Positions 20,481-29,370 of a stretch of 64,000 nucleotides of DNA are shown piece after piece. The stretch is taken from contig NZ_NWSX01000006.1 of NCBI RefSeq assembly GCF_002531825.1, positions 62,001-126,000 on the forward strand, given 5' to 3'. Below the pieces are notes generated by a model. That model made no database searches and was not told the origin of the DNA. It saw only the letters and a list, made by a program, of their open reading frames with translations. How positions within the stretch are numbered: position 1 is the stretch's first letter; every line of letters starts with the position of its first letter. The DNA comes from Rhizobium sp. J15. Lineage in GTDB: Bacteria; Pseudomonadota; Alphaproteobacteria; Rhizobiales; Rhizobiaceae. The translations under genes were made by a program, and so were the position numbers.

Positions 20481-20600
20481 TCAAGCCCCTCGGATATCAA
20501 CCATAACGACCGGTGATGTAGTCTTCCCTGCGCTTGTCGCGTTCCGGCGACGTGCTCTCGCGTCCGTCCCCGCGCAGCGTGCCGCCGCAATCTGGCGGCG

Positions 20601-22727
20601 TTACGCTGCTTGTTCCTGAAGCTTGCTGGATATGTCGAGCGCCGACATCGGCTTTCCGATCAGGTAGCCTTGCAGCTGGTCGCAGCCGGCCTCCCGCAGG
20701 ATCGTTGCCTGGCGCGAATTCTCGATGCCTTCCGCGGTAACGGGGATCTGCAGAGCGGTCGCCAGAGAGATGGTTGCCTTGAGGACATCGGCACCGTTGG
20801 AGGCCTGGTCGAGAGCGGATACGAGCGAGCGGTCGATCTTCATCCGATCAAACCCGAACTGCCGCAATGCGCCGATGCTTGCATAGCCGCAGCCGAAGTC
20901 ATCGAGAGCGAATTTTATGCCGACCTGCTTGAGGTGATCGATCGACCGGCGGGCCTGATCCGGATTTGTCATGAGAACGCCTTCGGTGATCTCCAATGTC
21001 AGGCGCCGCGGATCGAAATCGAGATCCTCAAGGAGCGAGATCACTTCGTCGGCAAATTCCGGATTGCAGAGCTGGACCGGCGAAACGTTCACGGACAATG
21101 CCAGGCCGGGCCAGTTCCTGGCATGCTCGATCGATGTTTTCAGCATATGAACGCCGAGCGCGTCGATGAGGCCGCATCTTTCGGCAAGCGGAATGAAAAT
21201 CTCGGGGCTGATATTGCCCGCTGCGGTGCGCCAGCGCGCCAACGCTTCAAGGCCGGTGACCGCGCCCGTCGTCGCAGAGACGAGAGGCTGGAAAACGGCT
21301 TCGATCGCACCATTGCCGATGGCGCTCTTCAACAAGCTTTCCAGTTCGGCGACCCTTTGACGCTCGCGATCCAGCTCGGGGTCGTATTCGATTGCCCTGC
21401 CCCTGCCATTTTCCTTGGCGCGGTAGAGCGCCATGTCAGCCCTGCGGAGAAGCTCCAGCGCAGGGATGTCCATTTCACGCGCGGCGGCGCCGATGCTCGC
21501 GCCAACCTCGATCGTTCGTCCGTCGATTTTGAAGGGCTCGGCAAACAGCGCCAGGATAGTCTCTTCTATCTCTTCACGTGCGGCGGTTCCAACCTGCAGC
21601 AGAGCGAACTCGTCGCCTCCGAGCCGCGCCGCGGCGACGACTTCGGGATGGCAGGCGCTCAGCGCCTTCGAGACGATGCGGATCAGGTCATCTCCCACCG
21701 CATGCCCCCAGGCGTCGTTGACGGCCTTGAATCCATCGAGATCGACCAGATAGAGCCGGGGCGGCGAAAAATCCGAACCTTCCAGCTCTTCCAGGAGGGC
21801 GAGAAGCCCATGCCTGTTCAACAGGCCGCTCAGGCTGTCGTGGTTCGCTTCGAAAATCGCCGCCTGCGCCAATTGGTTCAGGCGCCGCGCCTCGGACGCG
21901 CCTACCAGCAGAACGCCTGCCAGGAACAGCACAAGGATGATGACGGCGGCCGCGACATAGGGATAGACCCCCTGAAACACGGCGCTACCCGGCGCCTTGC
22001 TCGGCCAAACAAGATGGCCGATGACGCTGCCCTTCAGGTCGGTGATCGGCGTATTCAGGAAACCCTGCTCGGGCGCGGTCGCAAGGCGCAACCCTTCGAG
22101 TTCATGTTCGCTCGAAAGCGTGGCGAGAACTTCCGCGTTAAATTCCTTGTAGAAGCTCAGCACGCTGAGCTTGGGAAGCTCGCCTTCTTTCTCGAACGGC
22201 TGGATTGCCTGTGACGCGATCAGCGCGATACCCGTTTTGGTCTTGATGAAATTGACCACCGGCGCCTGTCCGGAATCGGCTGCCTTGTCGACCTGCCGAT
22301 AAAAGGATGCGCCGAAAAAAGTGCCGGGCTGGAAAGGCTTGCCCTTGGCATAGGCGGAGATGATCGACGAGCGGTCGGGGCCGATCACGATGGCGCCGTC
22401 ATAGAGCGGGTAGTCCGCGCTGGTTTTACCCCAGTTCTCATAGGCCCAATCCGCTGCACCAGGAGCCGAGATCGCCTTATAGGCATCATCCCATACGGCA
22501 TTATCGGTCGTTGTCGCGCTCAGGCGATCGACAAAGGCTGCGACCGCCGCACGGGCGGCGCGCGTGGCCCTGGCATCGTCGATCTCGTTCGCCGACCGGG
22601 TCATCGTCGCGACGACATGGGCCATGAGGCCTGTCAGTGCGAGAGCGATGACAAGGAAGCAAACGGTTGTCGCAATGATGGAAAACGTTTGGGTGCGAAC
22701 GTGCTTACCCGCAAGATTCGACGACAT
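20601..22727 (-). CDS. CHASE4-GGDEF-EAL c-di-GMP signalling protein
   Basis: A 708-aa inner-membrane protein that could both make and degrade c-di-GMP. A first membrane segment (residues ~16-42) and a second (~250-272) enclose a periplasmic CHASE4-like sensor with DNAVWDDAYKA. The GGDEF domain is intact (ARLGGDEFALLQVG). The EAL domain has TGLEALARWR, LEITEGVLM, ALDDFGCGYASI, KIDRSLVSAL and TAEGIENSRQ, so the metal and catalytic residues for phosphodiesterase activity appear conserved. Which activity dominates cannot be told. A possible target is BcsA, with a PilZ domain, at the right edge of the window. Confidence 0.93.
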   Translation of the reverse strand: MSSNLAGKHVRTQTFSIIATTVCFLVIALALTGLMAHVVATMTRSANEIDDARATRAARAAVAAFVDRLSATTTDNAVWDDAYKAISAPGAADWAYENWGKTSADYPLYDGAIVIGPDRSSIISAYAKGKPFQPGTFFGASFYRQVDKAADSGQAPVVNFIKTKTGIALIASQAIQPFEKEGELPKLSVLSFYKEFNAEVLATLSSEHELEGLRLATAPEQGFLNTPITDLKGSVIGHLVWPSKAPGSAVFQGVYPYVAAAVIILVLFLAGVLLVGASEARRLNQLAQAAIFEANHDSLSGLLNRHGLLALLEELEGSDFSPPRLYLVDLDGFKAVNDAWGHAVGDDLIRIVSKALSACHPEVVAAARLGGDEFALLQVGTAAREEIEETILALFAEPFKIDGRTIEVGASIGAAAREMDIPALELLRRADMALYRAKENGRGRAIEYDPELDRERQRVAELESLLKSAIGNGAIEAVFQPLVSATTGAVTGLEALARWRTAAGNISPEIFIPLAERCGLIDALGVHMLKTSIEHARNWPGLALSVNVSPVQLCNPEFADEVISLLEDLDFDPRRLTLEITEGVLMTNPDQARRSIDHLKQVGIKFALDDFGCGYASIGALRQFGFDRMKIDRSLVSALDQASNGADVLKATISLATALQIPVTAEGIENSRQATILREAGCDQLQGYLIGKPMSALDISSKLQEQAA

Positions 22728-22960
22728 GCCAATCCCGGAAAGATGAATTGTAAGGCCATGTCTGTGGTGACGGCAGGAGACATCATGTCCGCAATGCGCT
22801 GCAGATAAGGTCTACCATTTGACGATGTAGGCACCCTTAAAGAGAATGATCAAATGCCGTCTATCCGCGAAAGAGAAGCGGCGATTTCAGGAAAACCGGC
22901 CCATAATCGCCGCAAACCGGGACAGAGCCTGCATGGCAAGAGCGGGTTTGCAGCCGCTTC

Positions 22961-23311
22961 CTAAACCTTGATCACATAATCCTTGCGAGTCGTTTCAACG
23001 ACTTCCCAGGTTCCCTTGAAGCCGGGTCTCAAGATCATCCGGTCGCCCGCCTTCAGATGAACCGGTTCGCCGCCATCCTCGGTCACGATCGAATGGCCGG
23101 ACAGCAGGCTGAAATATTCCCATTCCTCATAGACGATCCGCCACTTGCCCGGCGTCGCCTCCCAGATGCCGGAATAGAGGCCGCCTTCGGCCTCCTCCAG
23201 ATTCCATGTGCGGAATTGCGGATCGCCGGAAATGATGCGGCCGGGCTCGGGCGCGCCAAACTCCGGTTCGACGCCATCGGTGCTGAAGGTAATGAAGTTC
23301 CTCACGGCCAT
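22961..23311 (-). CDS. Cupin-domain protein (DUF861-like)
   Basis: A 116-aa single cupin domain similar to (S)-ureidoglycine aminohydrolase-type DUF861 proteins: GGLYSGIWEATPGKWRIVYE, YFSLLSGHSIVTEDGGEPVH and MILRPGFKGTWEVVETTRK. These proteins usually lack the classic metal ligands, and here only one His (GHSIV) is seen in motif 1. The ATG at 23311 is preceded by GGAGAGG. Upstream, CAAATATTTG (23345-23354) is a short palindrome. Function unknown. Confidence 0.8.
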   Translation of the reverse strand: MAVRNFITFSTDGVEPEFGAPEPGRIISGDPQFRTWNLEEAEGGLYSGIWEATPGKWRIVYEEWEYFSLLSGHSIVTEDGGEPVHLKAGDRMILRPGFKGTWEVVETTRKDYVIKV

Positions 23312-23492
23312 CGCAGACCTCTCCGATATCAATGTTCTTCGCAGCAAATATTTGTCGGGTCGCAATTGTAATCGTTATATTTTTCAGGTGCGATCGCAGC
23401 TTACCTCGCAGGCAGCGTTGCAATTGCTGCGAGCTCGACGAAAGATCTACCGCAACAACGATTAAAACCTTCCAGACACGCTTTCAACAAGG

Positions 23493-23606
23493 ATGAAGAG
23501 CATCTACATCGCCTCATACCGAGGAGACATCCCGGACAAGACCAGTCGAAACGAACGTCAACCGACCCAGGGAATGGTAGACCCGAGGGACTCTAGGAGC
23601 GTTTGA
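23493..23606 (+). CDS. Possible 37-aa upstream ORF coupled to the phosphotransferase gene
   Basis: An ATG at 23493, preceded by AAGG, opens a 37-codon frame (MKSIYIASYRGDIPDK...). Its TGA overlaps the ATG of the next gene as TGATG. That overlap is typical of translational coupling, but the peptide has no recognisable domain and the frame may be chance. The rest of 23312-23492 holds only the cupin promoter region. Confidence 0.25.
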   Translation: MKSIYIASYRGDIPDKTSRNERQPTQGMVDPRDSRSV

Positions 23607-24340
23607 TGGGGTGGGAAGCGCTGGAGCTGTGGGGGAAAGATGCGGTTCGCATCGAAAGGCTCTCTGGCGGAGTTGCCAACGATGTCTGGAGCGTGCGCGT
23701 CCACGGGCGGCTTGCGGTCGGTCGTTTGGGTACCAGGAGCGACGCCGATCTCGCGTGGGAGGCCGACCTCCTTCGCCATCTTGACCGCGAAGGGCTGAGC
23801 GTGCCGGTGCCGATCCCGGCGACGGATGGAAGCCTGTTCGCCGACGGCATTATGGTGATGGAATATATGGATGGCGGACCACCTGAGACGGAAGACGACT
23901 GGCGTCGCGTCGCCGAGACACTCCGCGAGTTGCATCGGTTGACGCGGGGTTGGAAGCAGCGCCCCGGCTGGCGGTCCTCGACTGATCTCCTGCACACCGA
24001 AACCGGGACGAGGATCAACCTTGCAACGATGCCGCCAGATGGCGTCGCGCGATGCCGAGCGGCGTGGGCGCGGCTTATCGGTCGCGAGACGAGCGTCGTC
24101 CACGGCAACCCGACCAACCCTGGCAACATCCGCATGACCGCGAACCGGGTCGCACTGATCGACTGGGATGAGTCGCATGTCGACGTCCCCGATCTCGACC
24201 TCGCCCTGCCCCACAATGCCGCCAGTCTCGAAGGCACAGCGTATGACGTCGCCGCACAAGCGTCGGCCGCGTGGGAAGCCGCCGTCTGCTGGGACGACGA
24301 CTATGCCATCAGGCGACTTGCAGAAGTGCGAGCAGTCTAA
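23606..24340 (+). CDS. Aminoglycoside-phosphotransferase-like protein with altered catalytic loop
   Basis: A 244-aa protein of the APH/choline-kinase fold. The N-lobe contains RIERLSGGVANDVWSVRV and an LAVGRLGTRSD strand where the ATP-binding Lys normally sits. The C-lobe has the Brenner-type loop VVHGNPTNPGNIRMTANRV and ALIDWDESHVDVPDLDLA. In active members the loop reads HGDxxxxN; here the catalytic Asp is Asn (residue 168, codon 24107-24109), while the metal-binding Asp of IDWD is kept. It could therefore be inactive or use another mechanism. The start ATG follows AGGAG by about 7 bases. Substrate unknown; a resistance role should not be assumed. Confidence 0.75.
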   Translation: MGWEALELWGKDAVRIERLSGGVANDVWSVRVHGRLAVGRLGTRSDADLAWEADLLRHLDREGLSVPVPIPATDGSLFADGIMVMEYMDGGPPETEDDWRRVAETLRELHRLTRGWKQRPGWRSSTDLLHTETGTRINLATMPPDGVARCRAAWARLIGRETSVVHGNPTNPGNIRMTANRVALIDWDESHVDVPDLDLALPHNAASLEGTAYDVAAQASAAWEAAVCWDDDYAIRRLAEVRAV

Positions 24341-24408
24341 GCAACGGCACCGAGGGGCGGCCTCTCCCCAGACGCTTCAATCAACTAGCGACGGGCGTGG
24401 GTTCATCA

Positions 24409-25479
24409 TCACTGACTAACAGGCTGTCGTTGGAGAAATGAGATTCGCTTCAAGCGGAGCGCATGCTTTTCCAAGAGATGCCATGAAAGCCATCCGAACA
24501 ACAACGCTGTCGGCAGGGAAAGCGCGAACACGCTCCACGGCGTGCTGTATTGGCCGAGCGCATGGTTCACCACCTGCTCCACCGGCCAGCCATAGAGATA
24601 GGTGCCGTAGGAGAGGTCGCCCAAGCGGTCGAGCGTCGGCAGGCGTATGATTGGCGAGGTTGCGATGTAGACAAGCGGATAGGCGAACAACATGGGTCCG
24701 TAGATATAGTCGGGCCAAACAGCGACGCAGAGCAAACCGAGCGCCACGAAGACCACCGCCAGGACAATATTTGGCTGCCACCTTTCGATCACGAACCAGA
24801 GAAGCGAACCGCAGAAGAAGAAGGGAGCGATAAAAGTGAAATCCGTGATCAGCTTTCTGTCCGGCCACGGATGGTCGAAGAAAAGCTCCCACGTGACGGC
24901 CACGGCGAGGACAAGCGCCATCAACGGCGCTCGCAGGAGCCCGATGGCCATAAATGCCGCAAGGATGAGGTAGCAGAAGATTTCCTGGCTGATCGTCCAA
25001 AGAGAGCCGTTGGTGAAGGTGGCAAGCCAGGAGATTGCCGGATCATAAAACTGCACTTTCGGCAGGACCATGCCGTAGCTCGGATTGAGCACCGAATACA
25101 CTGTCGTCCTCACGTGATACGACCAGCCCAGGTAACCACCGATGCCCAACGGGCTGAAAAAGGGACCTAAAACATACACGCTGAGCAGCGTGCAGACGAC
25201 AAGCGCCGGATATATCCGAAGCATCCGCCGCCAGAGAAAACCACCGACGCTGCCAAACTGCGCGCTCTGCGTGACGAGGAAGCCGCTGGTGATGAAAAAC
25301 GCGTAGACTCCGAATCTGCCAAGATTCCTGCCCTCGCCGAGCAAGCGCATGAAGGGCTCGTTCGCCGAGGTCTTTTCCGAGATAAGGAAGGCATGCGAGA
25401 AGATGACCATGGAGGCTGCAATGAGCCTGATCATGTTGAAGTTCGGGTAAAATGGCTTCGTGACTGCAGGCCCCTGCAT
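24409..25479 (-). CDS. Acyltransferase 3 family membrane protein
   Basis: An integral membrane acyltransferase (OafA/ExoZ/NodX type) that commonly O-acetylates surface polysaccharides or Nod factors. About ten hydrophobic segments are visible. Family landmarks are NFNMIRLIAASMVIFSHAFL with the catalytic-type His, FGVYAFFITSGFLVTQSA, and the RMLRIYPALVV arginine segment. The C-terminal DLSYGTYLYGWPVEQVV is also typical. The start is uncertain: ATG at 25479 gives 356 aa; the frame is open upstream to a TTG at 25594. Acceptor unknown. Confidence 0.85.
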   Translation of the reverse strand: MQGPAVTKPFYPNFNMIRLIAASMVIFSHAFLISEKTSANEPFMRLLGEGRNLGRFGVYAFFITSGFLVTQSAQFGSVGGFLWRRMLRIYPALVVCTLLSVYVLGPFFSPLGIGGYLGWSYHVRTTVYSVLNPSYGMVLPKVQFYDPAISWLATFTNGSLWTISQEIFCYLILAAFMAIGLLRAPLMALVLAVAVTWELFFDHPWPDRKLITDFTFIAPFFFCGSLLWFVIERWQPNIVLAVVFVALGLLCVAVWPDYIYGPMLFAYPLVYIATSPIIRLPTLDRLGDLSYGTYLYGWPVEQVVNHALGQYSTPWSVFALSLPTALLFGWLSWHLLEKHALRLKRISFLQRQPVSQ

Positions 25480-25690
25480 GCGAGCCCCCGCTCCCTCAAG
25501 GTTTAACAGATCATTAAGGTGGGTTTTGAATGTTGTCACGACCGTGGTGAAAATAGGAGAGATAACCTCTGATCCGCCGAAATACGCCTCGGTCAAATTA
25601 TTGTTGGCCTGAGAATGACCGCTCTTATGGATCGAGTTGGACGGCTCGTCGTCTCACTCCCCTCTTTTTCGATTTTTAGTTCGATCAAAC

Positions 25691-25728
25691 AAAATCAGCG
25701 CTCGACTCTGCTCGAACCGGGCGCTGAT
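25691..25728 (-). terminator. Probable terminator of metY
   Basis: On the minus strand ATCAGCGC and GCGCTGAT form an 8-bp stem around a loop that can pair internally, followed by TTTTGTTTG. The surrounding interval 25480-25789 has no supported gene. Confidence 0.6.
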
Positions 25729-25789
25729 CCCATAATTGCATTGGGCAAACGTAGTCTGCAAATTTACAAACTCTTGCTGCGAAGGACGG

Positions 25790-27073
25790 TCAGATCTTGG
25801 AAAGCGCCTGCTCGAGATCGGCGATGATGTCCTTGACGTCCTCGATGCCGATCGAAAGCCGCACCACATCGGGGCCGGCGCCGGCGGCGATCTTCTGCTC
25901 GTCGTTCAACTGCCGATGCGTCGTCGAGGCGGGATGGATGACGAGCGAGCGGGTGTCGCCGATGTTGGCGAGATGGGAGAAGAGCTCCAGGCCTTCGACA
26001 AGCGTCTTGCCCGCTTCGTAGCCGCCCTGAACGCCGAAGGTGAAGACGGAGCCTGCGCCCTTCGGCGAGTAACGCTCCTGCAGGGCGTGGTTCGGGTCGT
26101 CTTCGAGACCGGCATAGTTCACCCAGGCGATCTTGCTGTGCGCCTTCAGCCATCTGGCGACGGCGATCGCATTGTCGCTGTGGCGCTGCATTCTGAGCGG
26201 CAGGGTTTCGATGCCGGTCAGGATCAGGAAGGCGTTGAAGGGCGAGATCGCCGGGCCGAGGTCGCGCAGGCCGAGCACGCGGGCGGCGATGGCGAAAGCG
26301 AAATTGCCGAAGGTCGCATGCAGGACCATGCCGTTATATTCCGGCCGCGGGCTCGACAGCATCGGGTAGTTGCCGGATTTCGACCAGTCGAAAGTGCCGC
26401 CATCGACGATGAGACCGCCCATGGAATTGCCGTGGCCGCCGAGGAATTTCGTCAGCGAATGCACGACGATATCGGCGCCGTGTTCGATCGGGCGGATGAG
26501 ATAGGGAGTTGCCATCGTATTATCGACGATCAGCGGCAGGCCGTGACGATGCGCGACCTCGGCGATCGCGGCGATATCGACGAAGGTGCCGCCGGGATTG
26601 GCGAGGCTCTCGATGAAGATCGCGCGCGTCTTATCGTCGATCTGGCTTTCGAAGCTTGCGGGATCATCGGGATCGGCCCAGCGGACCTGCCAGCCGAAAT
26701 TCTCGAAGGCATGGCCGAACTGATTGATCGAGCCGCCGTAAAGCCTGCGGGCGGCGATGAAATTCTCGCCGGGGCGCATGATGGTGTGGAAGACTATCAT
26801 CTGCGCCGCGTGGCCGGAGGCGACGGCAAGGGCGGCGGTTCCCCCTTCCAGCGCTGCGACGCGCTCCTCGAGCACGGCCTGCGTCGGGTTCATGATGCGG
26901 GTGTAGATGTTGCCGAAAGCCTGCAGGCCGAAGAGAGAGGCGGCATGATCGGAATCATTGAAAACGAAAGCGGTGGTCTGGTAGATCGGCGTCACCCGCG
27001 CACCGGTCGCCGGATCGGGCTGGGCGCCCGCATGAATCGCCAAAGTGTTGAATCCCGGATCATTCTTGGCCAT
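25790..27073 (-). CDS. metY: O-acetylhomoserine aminocarboxypropyltransferase (O-acetylhomoserine sulfhydrylase)
   Basis: A 427-aa PLP enzyme of the Cys/Met metabolism family that makes homocysteine (or methionine) from O-acetylhomoserine and sulfide (or methanethiol). The N-terminus [40 protein letters not shown], and the PLP-lysine segment [18 protein letters not shown] are characteristic, and the length separates it from shorter MetB or MetC. Upstream I looked for a SAM-II riboswitch and saw none. The CoA-binding protein gene lies 116 bp upstream on the same strand. Confidence 0.94.
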   Translation of the reverse strand: MAKNDPGFNTLAIHAGAQPDPATGARVTPIYQTTAFVFNDSDHAASLFGLQAFGNIYTRIMNPTQAVLEERVAALEGGTAALAVASGHAAQMIVFHTIMRPGENFIAARRLYGGSINQFGHAFENFGWQVRWADPDDPASFESQIDDKTRAIFIESLANPGGTFVDIAAIAEVAHRHGLPLIVDNTMATPYLIRPIEHGADIVVHSLTKFLGGHGNSMGGLIVDGGTFDWSKSGNYPMLSSPRPEYNGMVLHATFGNFAFAIAARVLGLRDLGPAISPFNAFLILTGIETLPLRMQRHSDNAIAVARWLKAHSKIAWVNYAGLEDDPNHALQERYSPKGAGSVFTFGVQGGYEAGKTLVEGLELFSHLANIGDTRSLVIHPASTTHRQLNDEQKIAAGAGPDVVRLSIGIEDVKDIIADLEQALSKI

Positions 27074-27189
27074 GTCGTCCTCCAGTTTTGCTGACGGGCA
27101 GGATCATAGCCTGTCACCGATGAAAGTTAATCGCGATCCGTTTCAACCCAAGGGCGTTCGGTGGAAAATCCGTCTCCGCGGACGGCACG

Positions 27190-27618
27190 TCAGGCAACGA
27201 GGCGAGGATACTCGATCGCCGGGCAGCGGTTCATCACCACCTTGATGCCGGCGGCTTCCGCCTTAACCGCAGCCGCATCGTCGCGGACGCCGAGCTGGGC
27301 CCAGACGACCTTCGGCAGCGGCTTCAGCGCCAATACCTCTTCGACCACCCCATCCAGATATTCGGCGGCGCGAAAGACGTCGACCATGTCGATCGGCACG
27401 GGAATGTCGGCGAGCCGGGCATAGACCGTACGACCGTGGATCTGCTTGCCCGCCTGCCCCGGATTGACGGGAATAACCTCATATCCGCGCGACAGCAGAT
27501 AACCCATGACGCCGTTGCTCGGCCGCGCAGGATTGGGCGATGCGCCGGTCAGCGCGATGGTCTTTACCGAATGCAGGATGCCGGCAAGATAATCGTCCGT
27601 GTAGATGTTGTGGTTCAT
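27190..27618 (-). CDS. CoA-binding protein (YccU-like)
   Basis: A 142-aa single Rossmann CoA-binding domain. It shows VKTIALTGASPNPARPSNGV near the N-terminus and a GYEVIPVNPGQAGKQIHGRT strand. The Cys in AGIKVVMNRCPAIEYPRL near the end is conserved in this family. Such proteins bind CoA or acyl-CoA, but the reaction is unclear. It is probably co-transcribed with metY, suggesting a link to sulfur amino acid or acyl-donor metabolism. Confidence 0.88.
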   Translation of the reverse strand: MNHNIYTDDYLAGILHSVKTIALTGASPNPARPSNGVMGYLLSRGYEVIPVNPGQAGKQIHGRTVYARLADIPVPIDMVDVFRAAEYLDGVVEEVLALKPLPKVVWAQLGVRDDAAAVKAEAAGIKVVMNRCPAIEYPRLVA

Positions 27619-27736
27619 ATCCGCTTCTCCACTCCCAAATGCCCTCGGCGGGGCGTAATGTTTGTCTGCGTCTCCATGAAACCGGAGGCGCAGGTTTCCC
27701 GTATATATGAGTTGGGTGCTCCAGGAGGATGATTCG

Positions 27737-28060
27737 ATGAAAAAACTCGCTCTTGCCTTCGCGCTCGTGCTCGCCGCATCTCCTGCGCTGGCGATCTCGC
27801 GCTACAATCCGCTCACCATGAGCTGCGCCAGCGTGCGCGCCGCCATCCACAATCAGGGCGCCGTCATCTTCCGTTACCAGTCTCCTCGCGGCCTGCCGCT
27901 CTACGACCGCTATGTCCGCAACAGCAATTACTGCGACGCGACCGATTATGCGGAATGGACGCATATCCCCTCGAAAGACAATCCGCGCTGCCCTGTTTTG
28001 AACTGCCAGAACATCGACAACCTTGACGGGATGCTGTTCATTCCGCATTATCAACTCTGA
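27737..28060 (+). CDS. Small exported hypothetical protein
   Basis: A 107-aa protein with a clear signal peptide (MKKLALAFALVLAASPALA) and a strong AGGAGG site 10 bases before the ATG. The mature part is about 88 aa, with Cys at four places (MSCASV, NYCDAT, PRCPVLNCQN), which would allow two disulfides in the periplasm. It is not recognised beyond resemblance to small exported proteins of rhizobia. It diverges from the CoA-binding gene. Confidence 0.7.
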   Translation: MKKLALAFALVLAASPALAISRYNPLTMSCASVRAAIHNQGAVIFRYQSPRGLPLYDRYVRNSNYCDATDYAEWTHIPSKDNPRCPVLNCQNIDNLDGMLFIPHYQL

Positions 28061-28134
28061 TAATTCCGCCGCCGTGAATAAGCGCGGGAACCATATGCCC
28101 TTCGCGCTTGCGAAGAGGCTGCAACTCAATCCCG

Positions 28135-28330
28135 CGCTGCGATTTGTTTTAGATTATACAATCAGCAGCTTTAATTTTCCCCTATGTCAAAGTTATAGAA
28201 TAATATCTATATTTCAGCAGCATAGAATAATAAGCTATCGAACACCTCCGGATAATTTCTTTCTTCGTTCTAGATATGGACGCATTATGTTCTTACGTCC
28301 ATTAGAAACATCTCATAGTTGAAAGCAGCG
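28135..28330. other. AT-rich island without a supported gene
   Basis: About 200 bp with roughly one-third GC, against about 60% in the flanks. It contains two direct copies of ATAGAATAAT (28195-28204 and 28222-28231) and the inverted repeat ATGGACG/CGTCCAT (28276-28302). A frame of about 99 codons crosses it, but its sequence is not protein-like. It lies between two plus-strand genes within the 473-bp gap 28061-28533, and may carry regulatory sites or a small RNA. Confidence 0.4.
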
Positions 28331-28533
28331 CCTGGATTGAACGCATATCGCGCGCACGTAAAAATTGATCAGAAGGACCGCCATTGGACACACAACGAAG
28401 GATAATAATCGACATTTGAACGACGCCGTCGTGGCCCGCTTCGATTTTCGTGCAAATCCCAGTTGTCTTTTCAGAAAATTAAGCCGCCTATGGAGAGGCG
28501 TTTCCCTTCCCTCGGCCTTTCGGGTTCACTTCC

Positions 28534-29370
28534 TTGCCTCTCGACGTCATCCTGCTCGTTCTTTTCGGCGCATTGCTGCACGCGACATGGAATGCCATCG
28601 TCAAGGCCGGCAGCGACAAATCGCTCGATGCGGCGCTGATTTCGGCGGGCGGCGCGGTTTCGGCCTTGCCGTTCCTTGCATTCCTGCCGTTGCCGCACGC
28701 CTCGGCCTGGCCTTTCATCGGCGCCTCGGCCATCCTGCAATTCGCCTATTTCCAATTGGTCGCCGCCGCCTACCGGGCCGGCGATATCGGCCTCGTCTAT
28801 CCGCTGATGCGCGGCTGCGCGCCGCTACTGATTGCCGCCACAAGCGGCTTCGTCCTGCAGGAAAAGCTTTCCCCCGCAGCACTTGCCGGCATCATGACGA
28901 TCTCAGCCGGCGTGCTGACGCTCGCTCTCGAAGCGCGGCGAGGCAACAGCCGCGCCGTCATGTTCTCGCTCGCCAATGCCTGCGTCATCGCCAGCTACAC
29001 CTATGTCGACGGCATCGGCGCACGCCTTTCCGGCAATGCGGTTTCCTACACATTGTGGATGTCGCTGCTGCCGCCCGTCCTGTTGTTCTCGTGGGCGACA
29101 TCCCGGCGCGGCGCTTTCGCGGTGACGCGTCATATCCGTCGCAACTGGTGGCGCGGCCTCGTCGGCGGCGCCGGCTCGATCGCCTCCTACGGGCTGGCGC
29201 TCTGGGCGATGACGAAAGCCCCGGTCGCCACGGTTGCCGCCTTGCGCGAAACCGCAATTCTGTTCGCGCTGGTGATCTCCGTCACCGTGTTCAAGGAAAA
29301 GGCCAGCATCTGGCGCTATGTCGCAGGAGTCGTCATCGCGATCGGCGGCCTGGTTCTGAAACTGGCGTGA
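28534..29370 (+). CDS. EamA/DMT family transporter
   Basis: A 278-aa inner-membrane protein with about ten hydrophobic segments in two EamA halves; the first half has LLVLFGALLHATWNAIVKAG and YPLMRGCAPLLIAA. The second half ends with VFKEKASIWRYVAGVVIAIG. Substrate unknown. The only plausible start is a TTG (28534), with no strong ribosome site. No riboswitch was found before it, unlike the RibN gene. It ends exactly where the convergent enoyl-CoA hydratase gene ends. Confidence 0.85.
   Translation: MPLDVILLVLFGALLHATWNAIVKAGSDKSLDAALISAGGAVSALPFLAFLPLPHASAWPFIGASAILQFAYFQLVAAAYRAGDIGLVYPLMRGCAPLLIAATSGFVLQEKLSPAALAGIMTISAGVLTLALEARRGNSRAVMFSLANACVIASYTYVDGIGARLSGNAVSYTLWMSLLPPVLLFSWATSRRGAFAVTRHIRRNWWRGLVGGAGSIASYGLALWAMTKAPVATVAALRETAILFALVISVTVFKEKASIWRYVAGVVIAIGGLVLKLA

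Noticed and set aside
27074..27189. SAM-II riboswitch before metY
   Set aside because: I looked for the conserved helices and loop blocks and could not find them; the gap also holds only a short 5' region.
28023..28322. A 99-codon frame crossing the AT-rich island
   Set aside because: It starts inside the preceding gene in another frame and its translation is not protein-like.
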